From assembly GCA_001898505.1 (NCBI GenBank), contig MKTZ01000011.1, forward strand, positions 186,001-250,000: a DNA stretch of 64,000 nt, read 5' to 3'. The notes under the pieces are model-generated. The model was not told the DNA's origin. It ran no database searches and was given only the letters and a program-made list of their open reading frames with translations. Position 1 is the stretch's first letter. Each line of letters opens with the position of its first letter. The translations under genes were made by a program, and so were the position numbers. Shown here piece after piece: positions 22,213 through 30,896 of the stretch. Source of the stretch: Sphingobacteriales bacterium 50-39. Its GTDB lineage: Bacteria; Bacteroidota; Bacteroidia; Chitinophagales; Chitinophagaceae.

Positions 22213-24078
22213 ATGTTTCCCTCATACGACATTATAGTAGTTGGTGCCGGTCATGCTGGCTGTGAAGCTGCGGCGGCAGCCGCCAACCTGGGCTCTAAGG
22301 TCCTTCTTATCACGATGAATATGCAGACCATAGCCCAAATGAGCTGCAACCCGGCCATGGGTGGTATTGCCAAAGGTCAGATCGTTCGTGAAATAGACGC
22401 CCTGGGTGGATATTCAGGTATCGTCACAGACAAAAGCATGATTCAATTCCGCATGCTCAATCGCTCAAAAGGACCTGCTATGTGGAGTCCCCGGGCACAA
22501 AGTGATCGTATGCTTTTTGCTGCCACCTGGCGGGAAATGTTAGAAAATACTCCGAATGTCGATTTTTACCAGGATATGGTCGGCAGCCTCATCATAAAAG
22601 GAGATAAAGTAGCTGGTGTCGTTACCGGTCTCGGCCACCACATTGAAGCAAAAGCCGTCGTGGTCACCAGCGGTACTTTTCTCAATGGGGTCATTCATAT
22701 TGGAGAAAAGAAGTTCGGTGGGGGTAGGGTAGCAGAAAAAGCGGCTACCGGTATAACTGAACAATTAGTTTCCCTCGGATTTGAAAGCGATAGATTAAAG
22801 ACAGGTACTCCTCCTCGTATCGACGGCAGGAGCCTGGACTATTCCAAAATGGAAGAACAAAAGGGAGACGCTGACATCATAGGCTTTTCTTACCTCAAGA
22901 ATATCCAAAAACCAACAAAACAACGCAGCTGCTGGATCACCTATACCAGTCCCACCGTACATGATATTCTTAAAACAGGTTTTGACAGAAGCCCCATGTA
23001 CACCGGTCGCATAGAAGGAGTCGGCCCCCGCTATTGCCCAAGCATAGAAGATAAGATCAATCGCTTTGCAGAAAGGGACAGACACCAACTTTTTATAGAA
23101 CCCGAAGGATGGAACACCGTCGAGATCTACGTCAACGGCTTTAGCACTTCTCTTCCCGAAGAAGTACAGTACAAGGCACTGAAGGAAGTTCCTGGATTCG
23201 AGAACGTGCGGATCTTCCGCCCCGGCTATGCCATCGAATATGACTACTTCCCGCCCACCCAGTTGAAACATTCACTCGAAACAAAAGCCCTGAATAATCT
23301 CTTCTTCGCCGGACAGATCAATGGCACCACCGGTTATGAAGAAGCCGCCTGCCAGGGGCTTATGGCCGGCATCAACGCCCATCAAAAAACAAGAGCCCAC
23401 GAACCATTTATTCTCAAAAGAAGCGAAGCTTATATTGGCGTGCTCATCGATGATCTTATCAGCAAAGGCACCGAAGAACCCTATCGCATGTTTACCTCCC
23501 GGGCAGAGTTCCGTACATTGCTTCGCCAGGACAATGCAGACCTTCGTCTTACTGAAATGAGCCATCGGTTAGGGCTCGCTTCCCAGGACAGATTGGATAA
23601 TACCCTTGCTAAAAAAGAAGGCGTAGAAAAAGTAAAAGAACTGCTGAAAGAGTTCTCGCTCGAGCCGGCAGAATCCGAACAATATCTCACAGAAAAAAAT
23701 TCAGCACCGCTTACCCAAAAACAAAAAGCGATGCAGATCCTCCTCCGCCCGAATATCGATCTCATCTCCATGCGCAATTCCATTCCCCGTTTGAGAACAG
23801 CCCTAAAGGAATTTGATAACGACACCCTCGAGCAAACAGAGATCCAGGTAAAATACGACGTATACATCGAGAAAGAAAAAGAGCTCGTAAAGAAAATGAC
23901 CCAGCTGGAAGACCTCCTTATTCCAGACAATTTCAATTACGATCACCTGTCTTCTTTATCAAACGAGGCACTGCAAAAATTCAAAAGGATCAGACCCAGA
24001 ACCCTTGGCCAGGCCAGCCGTATCAGCGGAGTCAATCCAAGCGATGTACAGATCCTGATGGTCTATATGGGAAGATAA
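22213..24078 (+). CDS. mnmG: tRNA uridine-5-carboxymethylaminomethyl modification enzyme MnmG (GidA)
   Basis: A 621-residue FAD enzyme: Rossmann motif YDIIVVGAGHAGCEAAAAAA at residues 4-23, CNPAMGGIAKGQIVREIDAL, the GidA signature GTPPRIDGRSLDYSKMEEQ, then GQINGTTGYEEAACQGLMAG, and the helical C-terminal domain ending ASRISGVNPSDVQILMVYMG. With MnmE it installs the cmnm5 group on wobble uridine 34 of several tRNAs. I chose the ATG at 22213, since the longer frame to 22096 runs through the parS-like sites and adds nothing. A TACCTTTG -7 box at 22199-22206 lies only six bases before this ATG, so a transcript from it would be nearly leaderless. Confidence 0.95.
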   Translation: MFPSYDIIVVGAGHAGCEAAAAAANLGSKVLLITMNMQTIAQMSCNPAMGGIAKGQIVREIDALGGYSGIVTDKSMIQFRMLNRSKGPAMWSPRAQSDRMLFAATWREMLENTPNVDFYQDMVGSLIIKGDKVAGVVTGLGHHIEAKAVVVTSGTFLNGVIHIGEKKFGGGRVAEKAATGITEQLVSLGFESDRLKTGTPPRIDGRSLDYSKMEEQKGDADIIGFSYLKNIQKPTKQRSCWITYTSPTVHDILKTGFDRSPMYTGRIEGVGPRYCPSIEDKINRFAERDRHQLFIEPEGWNTVEIYVNGFSTSLPEEVQYKALKEVPGFENVRIFRPGYAIEYDYFPPTQLKHSLETKALNNLFFAGQINGTTGYEEAACQGLMAGINAHQKTRAHEPFILKRSEAYIGVLIDDLISKGTEEPYRMFTSRAEFRTLLRQDNADLRLTEMSHRLGLASQDRLDNTLAKKEGVEKVKELLKEFSLEPAESEQYLTEKNSAPLTQKQKAMQILLRPNIDLISMRNSIPRLRTALKEFDNDTLEQTEIQVKYDVYIEKEKELVKKMTQLEDLLIPDNFNYDHLSSLSNEALQKFKRIRPRTLGQASRISGVNPSDVQILMVYMGR

Positions 24079-24162
24079 AACCCAGACAACGAGCTCACAG
24101 CCCATACTTCACATTGATTATCAACATCTTATCTTTACCTTACCAATTGACTCAAAAAGAAA

Positions 24163-24186
24163 GCCCTCCGCTTAATGCCGGAGGGC
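24163..24186 (-). terminator. Terminator of the minus-strand secreted-protein gene
   Basis: Stem GCCCTCCG (24163-24170) / CGGAGGGC (24179-24186), eight-base loop. On the minus strand the stem is followed by TTTCTTTTTGAG. It also sits about 85 bases after mnmG and may serve both. Confidence 0.75.
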
Positions 24187-24226
24187 CTCAACTATCTATT
24201 TTCCATCAGATGACGGCAAGTCTTCT

Positions 24227-24736
24227 CTAATAACTATAAGTAGTCCCATTCTTGATGGCCTGCTTTACACCGAATCCATCATTCTTGTCAGAGGTCAGCA
24301 GGATAAATGGCGCACCCGCTTTAGCAGCCGCTTCTTTAATCCTTTTTGTTGCCTTTTTGTCCGCAGATCCTGCCGTGTTATAGCTCAACAAGCCGCTTGT
24401 CTTTCCACGTACATCCTCTCCTTTTTTCAACCCCAGCACCTGGGATTTATCTGTGAGGATCTGAACCTTCTCCCAATCATCCTCTCCGGAAATAACGATC
24501 TTATCAGAGATCACTTCTTTCCGCCCGCTTGTCCCATAAGTAATAGTAGCTACAGCAAACTTACCAATGGTCTGCTCTGCATCCTCACCAGGATATTTAA
24601 AAGTGATCGTGGTTTCCCCCACCTTCAGAACTTTGACATCTAACTTCTCGCCATTATGCTTAACTAACTTATCATTCTGGGAAAATGCTGCAAGTACAAA
24701 AAGGGTTGTAAAAAGCGTTAAAATGGTTTTTTTCAT
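24227..24736 (-). CDS. Secreted hypothetical protein
   Basis: A 169-residue protein with a clear signal peptide (MKKTILTLFTTLFVLAAFSQ). The mature N-terminal half reads as a small beta domain (VKHNGEKLDVKVLKVGETTI, TFKYPGEDAEQTIGK); the second half is a Lys/Ala-rich helical region (KKATKRIKEAAAKAGAPFIL). The pattern of a signal peptide followed by a KxNGExLxVKVxKVxxxxIxF motif recurs in Bacteroidota secreted proteins of unknown role. No catalytic or lipid-anchor motif. A TAAACTTTA-like -7 box may lie about 20 bases upstream. Function unknown. Confidence 0.65.
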   Translation of the reverse strand: MKKTILTLFTTLFVLAAFSQNDKLVKHNGEKLDVKVLKVGETTITFKYPGEDAEQTIGKFAVATITYGTSGRKEVISDKIVISGEDDWEKVQILTDKSQVLGLKKGEDVRGKTSGLLSYNTAGSADKKATKRIKEAAAKAGAPFILLTSDKNDGFGVKQAIKNGTTYSY

Positions 24737-24910
24737 TGCGATTTTGATTTAAAGTTTAGGATTAACGTTATAACGCTAAAAATAGAACAAATTATCTATC
24801 CCCTATAGCAGATACAAAAGATTTAATCCAAAAAATAACCAACATGCGCAATGGAACATTTAAAAATACGTATAAATAAATTATTATATACGAAATAATA
24901 ACAGATTGCC

Positions 24911-25921
24911 CTATAAACCATATTTTTTGCTGATCTCAAGCATCCTGTCTATCGGCTTCCTTGCCTCTTTCATCAGCACCTCATCCATCAACAGCTCCGG
25001 CTTCTCATATTTCAGACACAGATAAACCTTCTCCAAAGTATTGAGCTTCATATGTGGACAATCATTGCAGGCACACGCATTATTAGGCGGTGCGGGAATA
25101 AAAGTTTTATCCGGAGAAGCCAATTGCATCTGATGCAGTATTCCTGCCTCTGTAGCCACGATATATTCTTTCGAGTCACTATTCTGGGTATACTTCAATA
25201 AGCCCGTTGTTGAGCCTATAAAGTCCGCTATACGCAATATTGGGTCTTCACACTCAGGATGTGCGATCAACTTCGCCTTCGGATGACGAATTTTGAGCTT
25301 CGTGATCTTCTCCAGGCTGAATATTTCATGCACCATACAAGCCCCATCCCAAAGCAACATATCCCTACCGGTCTTTTTGATCAGATAAGCTCCCAGGTTC
25401 CGGTCAGGCGCAAAAATTATTTTTTGATCCTTCGGGACACTTTCCACGATCTTTTCCGCATTCGATGAAGTACAGATGATATCGCTCAAAGCTTTTACCT
25501 CCGCCGAACAATTGATGTAGGAGATCACGATATGATCCGGGTGCTTCTCTTTAAAAGCCTTGAATAAATACCCCGGCGCCGAATCAGCCAACGAACATCC
25601 CGCCTTAAGGTCCGGCAAAACCACCTTTTTATGGGGATTGAGGATCTTCGCAGTCTCCGCCATAAAATGAACGCCGGCAAAAAGGATCAGATCCGCCTTG
25701 GTCCCAGCTGCCTGCTGCGCCAGACCCAGACTATCCCCCAGGACGTCGGCCACATCCTGTATATCCGCCTCCTGGTAATAATGCGCCAGGATAATGGCAT
25801 TCTTTTCCTTCTTCAGCGCGGCGATCTCCCTGAAAAGATCCAATTCCGGCGAAACATCGATATCCAGAAAACCTTTCTTCTCCAAATTTGAAGTAGCGAT
25901 ATCCATGTTAATATCTACCAT
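24911..25921 (-). CDS. nadA: Quinolinate synthase A
   Basis: A 336-residue NadA. Visible motifs: [48 protein letters not shown] (first cluster cysteine), [40 protein letters not shown] (second cysteine) and [20 protein letters not shown] (third). The three conserved cysteines hold the [4Fe-4S] cluster that condenses iminoaspartate with dihydroxyacetone phosphate into quinolinate, the first committed step of NAD synthesis. An alternative ATG at 25906 is possible. It is divergent from ppiD across an AT-rich, 600-base gap. Confidence 0.95.
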   Translation of the reverse strand: MVDINMDIATSNLEKKGFLDIDVSPELDLFREIAALKKEKNAIILAHYYQEADIQDVADVLGDSLGLAQQAAGTKADLILFAGVHFMAETAKILNPHKKVVLPDLKAGCSLADSAPGYLFKAFKEKHPDHIVISYINCSAEVKALSDIICTSSNAEKIVESVPKDQKIIFAPDRNLGAYLIKKTGRDMLLWDGACMVHEIFSLEKITKLKIRHPKAKLIAHPECEDPILRIADFIGSTTGLLKYTQNSDSKEYIVATEAGILHQMQLASPDKTFIPAPPNNACACNDCPHMKLNTLEKVYLCLKYEKPELLMDEVLMKEARKPIDRMLEISKKYGL

Positions 25922-26480
25922 AGTATTTAATAATATTTATTATTTTATAAAAATAGCTATTACTATTAGGATGGTGAATTCGTGGATAAGAATTTTCACC
26001 AGCTATTGGAATACAGGAAAAAGCATAGTTATTAACCCTATTCCACAAATTCTTAACAATCAAAAACCCTTTTTGGATCGGAGTTTTAAATGCTTTTCCA
26101 CCACAGTGGAATAAATCCGTGTCCGGAAAAGATTTTTATTGGACTCCTGTTAGCGCCGGTGGAATAACCGTGGATTTGTTAACTCCCTCCTTCCCAACAT
26201 TCCCTTCTCTAAAAGTTCTCTCCCATTTTATCCCACCTGGCAGATGCTCAAAATGAGGGTTTTCCACCAAAACGGACGGTTATTAATATTTTTCTGTTAA
26301 TTCTCGTTTCACATACGCTACTGCGCTGTTTCACGTTCCCACCGCAATATCGCCAAAAACCCCCGGGTTCGCCGGCAGAAGATACGATACAAATATCCGG
26401 GGATCGTGCGACCGGGTTTTTGAAACACAATACAGCCGGGAGTTTTGCATATTTTCCACAATTTGTTCATAATATTTTTT
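25922..26480. other. Candidate replication origin region (DnaA-box-like cluster)
   Basis: This gene-free stretch between divergent nadA and ppiD opens with a 45-base AT-rich tract (25921-25965), a possible unwinding element. It then carries many DnaA-box-like motifs on both strands: TTTTCCACA (26452-26460, matching TTWTNCACA), TTATCCACG (minus, 25981-25989), TATTCCACA (26039-26047), TTTTCCACC (26094-26102 and 26260-26268), TTATCCCACC (26228-26237), and minus-strand TTATTCCAC at 26106-26114 and 26159-26167. It also holds a CAAAAACCC/GGGTTTTTG inverted pair (about 26353-26421). The parS-like pair is 3.8 kb away and dnaN 17 kb away. No dnaA gene is present, so this remains a candidate. Confidence 0.4.
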
Positions 26481-26492
26481 ACGCTATCTTCG
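26462..26492 (+). promoter_or_regulatory. Bacteroidota-type promoter of ppiD
   Basis: TTTG (26462-26465), 19-base spacer, TATCTTCG (26485-26492): one mismatch to TTTG-N19-TAnnTTTG. The ATG lies 34 bases downstream of the box. Confidence 0.65.
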
Positions 26493-26526
26493 CCGTCCCC
26501 GCATAAAAACGGGGGAGTATATTATT

Positions 26527-28683
26527 ATGTCTATAATTCAGAATATCCGGGAGAGAGCCGCCTGGTTAGTTTTTGGTCTGATTGCGCTGAGCCTTATTGG
26601 ATTTCTTCTCATGGATGCTTTTGTAGGAAGAAGCCGTTTTTTTGGTAATCGCTCTACTGTCGTAGGTACCGTCAACGGACAGAAGATCGAAGAGAACGAT
26701 TTCCAGAAAAAGGTCAACCTTATGGAAAACCAATACAAGAGGAATGGAATGCAGATCAACGAGAGCATGCAACAGTCCATTCGTGAGCAGGTATGGAGTA
26801 AAATGATCGAAGACGCCCTTTTCACCGATGACATACAGGCCCTGGGTCTGGATGTTACAGATAAGGAAGTGAGCGACATGCTGGTGGGCCCCAATGCTAT
26901 ACCCGATATCAGACAAGCCTTCACGGATAAAAAGACAGGTGTATTCGATGCCAATGCCGCCGCCCAAAGGATCAACCAGATGCGCTCCCTCTGGAAAGCA
27001 GGACCAAAAAAGAATGGGGATAATTCACAATATGAAATGTCCCGCAGCTTTTTCGAAGAGTCCGTTCCCGAGATCGTAAAAATGCGCCTGCAGGAAAAAT
27101 ATATGGCGCTCCTGACCAACAGCGTCTATACCCCCAAGTTCCTCATCGAAAAGAGCAATGCCGACAACAGCCAGATAGCGTCTATCTCTTTTGTCAATAC
27201 GCCATATTATACTGTATCCGACAGTACGATAAAAGTCTCCGACGATGAGATACAGGAATATGTCAACGAACATAAGGATAGATTTCACCAGGACGAGAGC
27301 AGGAGCATTGCTTATGTATTGTTCGACGCCTCCCCCACACCGGACGACTCCGCTAAACTGCACCAGCAGCTGGCAGATATGAAGGCTGATTTTATAAAAT
27401 CAAACAATCCCGACCAATTCCTGTCCCGGATGCAATCGGATATTCCCTACGAAGATGTGTTTGTGCCCAAGTCGCAGTCACATATCCCGGCCAGGGATTC
27501 TATATACGCCCTGCCCAAAGGCCAGGTCTATGGACCCTATCTGGATGCCGGCAGCTATGTACTGGCAAAAATGGTGGATGAAAAGGTCTTACCCGATACG
27601 GTAAAGGCACGTCATATCCTCGTGGCAACCATCGATCCGCAAACCCAGCAGCCAACGCTGCCGGACAGCATCGCCAAAAAGAGGATCGATAGCATAAAGA
27701 ACGTGCTGGAACATGGCGCCAGCTGGGATAGCGTTGCTCTCAAGGTCTCCGATGACCCCGGCTCCAAGGAGAAAGGCGGTGTGTATGACAATATCACCTT
27801 CCAAACCCAGTTCATACCCGAGTTCAAGGATTTTGTATTTAATGGTAAAAAAGGGGAAGCCAGGATCGTAAAGACCAGCTTCGGTTACCATTATATACAG
27901 ATAATGGATCAGAAGAATTTCGAACCCGCCTATAAGATCGCCCAACTGTCCAAAAAAATCGAGACCAGCACCGAGACCGACAACGCGGCCTCCGGCCTCG
28001 CAAGCAAATTCGCTGGCGAGAACCAGGACGGAAAGAACTTCGACCAGGCTGTGCAAAAACAGGGTCTTCAAAAGCTCTTAGCTCCGGATATCACACCCTC
28101 CGAATATTCCATACCCGCATTAGGCGCCAATCGCCAGTTGATAAAATGGATCTATGAAGCAAAATTGGGAGAGGTCTCCGAACCATTCCCCGTTGGTGAT
28201 AAATACGTAGTTGCCCAGCTTACGGAGATCAATAGCGAAGGCACAGCAACACCCCGCAAGGCCCGCGCCCAGGTGGAACCGATCCTCCGGAATAAGAAAA
28301 AGGCGGATGTTATTATAAAGAAACTGAATAACCCCGCCACCCTCGAGGCAGCCGCGGCCGCCAGCGCACAAACCATCATGCACGCGGATAGCATAACGTT
28401 CAATGGTACCGCCATCCCCAATGTAGGTATGGAACCCAAGGTACAGGGCGCCGCTTTCAATAAACAGCTGGCCGGCAAACCCGCCTCCCCGCCCATTGCC
28501 GGCAATGGCGGTGTCTTTGTAATAAAGGTGGAAAACGTCAGCGCCACATCCAACCCCAATGCCGATCTGCAGCAGCAACGGTTTATGCAGGAACAGCAGG
28601 AAAAGAATATGCTGTCCCGGATGCTGATGTACTCCTTGCGCAAAAATGCCAAGATCAAAGACGATAGAGCTAAGTTCTACTAG
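26527..28683 (+). CDS. ppiD: SurA/PpiD-type peptidyl-prolyl cis-trans isomerase
   Basis: A 718-residue inner-membrane-anchored periplasmic foldase. Residues about 10-32 form the single membrane helix (AAWLVFGLIALSLIGFLLMD); residues 45-160 the SurA_N chaperone region (VVGTVNGQKIEENDFQKKVN, then MIEDALFTDDIQALGLDVTD); residues about 345-470 a parvulin-type rotamase with VKARHILVAT, SDDPGSKEKGGVY and FGYHYIQIMDQKN. The remaining C-terminal third is another SurA_N-like or degenerate parvulin module. It helps envelope proteins fold after Sec export. It has its own promoter at 26462 and a strong terminator at 28720. Confidence 0.9.
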   Translation: MSIIQNIRERAAWLVFGLIALSLIGFLLMDAFVGRSRFFGNRSTVVGTVNGQKIEENDFQKKVNLMENQYKRNGMQINESMQQSIREQVWSKMIEDALFTDDIQALGLDVTDKEVSDMLVGPNAIPDIRQAFTDKKTGVFDANAAAQRINQMRSLWKAGPKKNGDNSQYEMSRSFFEESVPEIVKMRLQEKYMALLTNSVYTPKFLIEKSNADNSQIASISFVNTPYYTVSDSTIKVSDDEIQEYVNEHKDRFHQDESRSIAYVLFDASPTPDDSAKLHQQLADMKADFIKSNNPDQFLSRMQSDIPYEDVFVPKSQSHIPARDSIYALPKGQVYGPYLDAGSYVLAKMVDEKVLPDTVKARHILVATIDPQTQQPTLPDSIAKKRIDSIKNVLEHGASWDSVALKVSDDPGSKEKGGVYDNITFQTQFIPEFKDFVFNGKKGEARIVKTSFGYHYIQIMDQKNFEPAYKIAQLSKKIETSTETDNAASGLASKFAGENQDGKNFDQAVQKQGLQKLLAPDITPSEYSIPALGANRQLIKWIYEAKLGEVSEPFPVGDKYVVAQLTEINSEGTATPRKARAQVEPILRNKKKADVIIKKLNNPATLEAAAAASAQTIMHADSITFNGTAIPNVGMEPKVQGAAFNKQLAGKPASPPIAGNGGVFVIKVENVSATSNPNADLQQQRFMQEQQEKNMLSRMLMYSLRKNAKIKDDRAKFY

Positions 28684-28719
28684 ACACTGAACCCCCTCTG
28701 GGTTTCGCTCCATATAATT

Positions 28720-28748
28720 AAAAGCCTCGGTCTCCCCGGGGCTTTTTT
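28720..28748 (+). terminator. Terminator of ppiD
   Basis: Stem AAAAGCCTCGG (28720-28730) / CCGGGGCTTTT (28736-28746) with one G-T pair, five-base loop, T-run to 28748. Its T-run overlaps the -33 position of the next promoter. Confidence 0.85.
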
Positions 28749-28774
28749 CATGTCCCTGTCGTGTCGTACCTTTG
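28744..28774 (+). promoter_or_regulatory. Promoter of the DUF2480 gene
   Basis: -7 box TACCTTTG (28767-28774), exact TAnnTTTG, with a T-rich -33 (28744-28747) at 19 bases spacing. The ATG is seven bases after the box, so the leader is extremely short or absent. Confidence 0.6.
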
Positions 28775-28781
28775 CATCATT

Positions 28782-29381
28782 ATGAGTGAAGAGATCGTCA
28801 ATAAAGTAGCGCTCAGCGGCCTGCTGACACTCGACCTCGAAGATTATTATCCCCGGGAAGAGATCGTGCTGTTCGACCTGAAACCTTACCTTTTTATGGT
28901 GAATGTCCGAAAAACGGGCCCTCCAGGAAATGTAGCCCGTTTTCCGGAAACGTCTAATGATGGTCCTTCGGACAACGAGCCGGAGGCTCGTTCAGGGATC
29001 CTCCGGGAGAAAGATTTCAGGGCCGCCCTCAATGAGCTGGATTGGACCCGGTTCCAGGACAAGATCGTTGCCGTCACCTGTTCCGTCGATGCCATCATTC
29101 CTCTTTGGGCCTATATGCTGGTAGCCGTCAACCTCCAGCCTTTCGCCCGCGACATCGTTATGGGAGATGAGAACACCGCTCGGCAACAGACATTTCTCGC
29201 CAGGATCGCCGCCATCGACATACAGGAATTTGCAGATAAAAGAGTAATTGTAAAAGGTTGTGGAGACCTGTCCGTCGGCGGATTTGCCTATTTGGAGGTC
29301 GCCAAACGACTGCGCCCCATAGTGAAGAGCATTATGTACGGAGAAGCCTGCAGCAACGTCCCCGTGTATAAGAAGAAGTAG
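28782..29381 (+). CDS. DUF2480 family protein with an in-frame repeat-derived insertion
   Basis: A 199-residue protein. Residues 1-40 (MSEEIVNKVALSGLLTLDLE ... VLFDLKPYLF) and from about residue 73 on (ILREKDFRAALNELDW; IVAVTCSVDAIIPLWAYMLV; KGCGDLSVGGFAYLEVAKRL) match the small cytosolic DUF2480 family of Bacteroidota, normally about 168 residues. Between them sits a foreign 31-residue stretch, rich in Gly, Pro, Asn and Glu, encoded by a copy of the dispersed palindromic repeat (28902-28993). Both sides stay in frame with no stop, so the protein may still be made with an extra surface loop. The GTG at 28761 in the same frame is upstream of the -7 box and not used. Family function is unknown. 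Confidence 0.8.
   Translation: MSEEIVNKVALSGLLTLDLEDYYPREEIVLFDLKPYLFMVNVRKTGPPGNVARFPETSNDGPSDNEPEARSGILREKDFRAALNELDWTRFQDKIVAVTCSVDAIIPLWAYMLVAVNLQPFARDIVMGDENTARQQTFLARIAAIDIQEFADKRVIVKGCGDLSVGGFAYLEVAKRLRPIVKSIMYGEACSNVPVYKKK
28902..28993. repeat. Dispersed palindromic repeat inside a coding gene
   Basis: Shares AATGTCC-AAAA, GGAAATGTAGCCCGTTTT, GGAAACGTCTAATG with the head of copy 2 (19684-19742), then TCGGACA and the perfect hairpin ACGAGCC-GGA-GGCTCGT (28975-28991) followed by TCA. The long CTTCG body of copies 1 and 2 is absent. Length is about 92-93 bases, a multiple of three in effect, since the gene's frame is kept. Confidence 0.7.
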
Positions 29382-29482
29382 AAGCCAGCTTGTCCGGAAC
29401 CTACAGTTTCCACCGGCGAAGGCCTGATCGGTCAGCGACTGCAAGCCAAAGACATTATACATAGACAATAAACCCAAGCGCT

Positions 29483-30895
29483 ATGGATGTAGAAATTTTG
29501 GCCCGGATACAGTTTGCATTTACTATTGGCTTCCATTACATCTATCCCCCTCTTAGCATCGGTCTGGGACTGATCCTCGTTATCATGGAAGGGCTCTTCC
29601 TCAAAACAGGCAATCGTATTTACGAACAGGCTGTCCGCTTTTGGATACGCATCTTTGCCCTGATCTTCGGCATCGGCGTCGCTACGGGCATCATCATGGA
29701 ATTCGAGTTCGGCACTAACTGGGCCACCTATTCGAAATACGTGGGAGATATCTTTGGCAGCGCATTGGCCGCGGAAGGCATCTTTGCCTTCGCCCTCGAA
29801 TCCGGATTTCTCGGCATACTTATTTTCGGATGGAAAAGAGTCAGCCCCCGGGTCCATTTTTTTTCTACCATCATGGTATTTTTTGGATCCCTCTTCTCCG
29901 CCGTCTGGATCGTCGTGGCCAACTCCTGGCAACAAACCCCCGCCGGCTACCACATCGTAGGAGAGGGTATCGATGCCCGCGCCGAGATCACCGACTTCTG
30001 GGCCATGGTCTTCAACCCATCCAGCGTGGACAGGCTCCTCCACGTCTGGATCGCCGCCATCCTTGCCGGCGCCTTTCTGGTCCTCAGCGTCAATGCCTGG
30101 TATATATTGCATAAAAAGCACCTGGAAATAGCCCGCCCCTCTTTTAAAATAGCCCTCACGGTAGCCGTCCTCTTTTCCCTCCTTCAACTGTATACAGGAC
30201 ACCGCAGCGCCGACGGGGTCTCTCATAACCAGCCCGCCAAGCTGGCCGCCCTGGAAGGACACTACGATAGCTCTTCCCGCGCAGATATGTATCTGGTTGG
30301 CTATGTAGACAACAAACATGAAAAGACCATGGGAATAAAGATCCCGGGTGGCCTGTCTTTCCTTATTCACGGGGATTTCAACGCACCCGTCCCGGGGCTG
30401 AAAGCATTTCCTCCCGATGAACGCCCTTCACAGGTCAACAGCGTCTTCCAGTTCTATCACCTGATGATCATCGTAGGCATGACCATGATCGGGCTCAGCC
30501 TGCTGGGTACATGGTTCTGGTGGAAAAAAACGCTTTTCGACAAACGCTGGCTCATGTGGATCTTTGCCTTCAGCGTCCTGCTGCCACAGATAGGCAATCA
30601 GGCGGGATGGTTCGCCGCGGAAATGGGTCGCCAGCCCTGGGTGGTGTATGGTATGCTAAAAACCTCCGACGCCCTGTCGAAAATGGTCACCGCCAACCAG
30701 ATCATTTTTTCCCTGATATTATTCACCCTCGTCTATATCGTCCTGTTTGCGCTATTCCTGTTTTTGTTGAATAGAAAAATTCACCACGGACCGGTCGATT
30801 ACGGCACCGCGGAGCATATAGAGGAAGGCACAAAAAGGGATAATCCAATACTGGAACACGATCCGGATGGCATTTACATCCGTAAAAAAGTATAA
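29483..30895 (+). CDS. cydA: Cytochrome bd quinol oxidase subunit I
   Basis: A 470-residue membrane protein with about nine transmembrane helices. Haem-ligand and functional residues are visible: His18 in FTIGFHYIYPPLS, Glu residues in AAEGIFAFALESGFLG, His in LLHVWIAAILAGA, the quinol-loop NQPAKLAALEGHY, and the GRQPW motif (EMGRQPWVVYGML). The Q-loop is of the short type. CydA carries haems b558, b595 and d and reduces O2 with quinol electrons at high affinity without proton pumping. cydB follows after a single base. No CydX-like small gene is seen after cydB. Confidence 0.95.
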   Translation: MDVEILARIQFAFTIGFHYIYPPLSIGLGLILVIMEGLFLKTGNRIYEQAVRFWIRIFALIFGIGVATGIIMEFEFGTNWATYSKYVGDIFGSALAAEGIFAFALESGFLGILIFGWKRVSPRVHFFSTIMVFFGSLFSAVWIVVANSWQQTPAGYHIVGEGIDARAEITDFWAMVFNPSSVDRLLHVWIAAILAGAFLVLSVNAWYILHKKHLEIARPSFKIALTVAVLFSLLQLYTGHRSADGVSHNQPAKLAALEGHYDSSSRADMYLVGYVDNKHEKTMGIKIPGGLSFLIHGDFNAPVPGLKAFPPDERPSQVNSVFQFYHLMIIVGMTMIGLSLLGTWFWWKKTLFDKRWLMWIFAFSVLLPQIGNQAGWFAAEMGRQPWVVYGMLKTSDALSKMVTANQIIFSLILFTLVYIVLFALFLFLLNRKIHHGPVDYGTAEHIEEGTKRDNPILEHDPDGIYIRKKV

Positions 30896-30896
30896 A

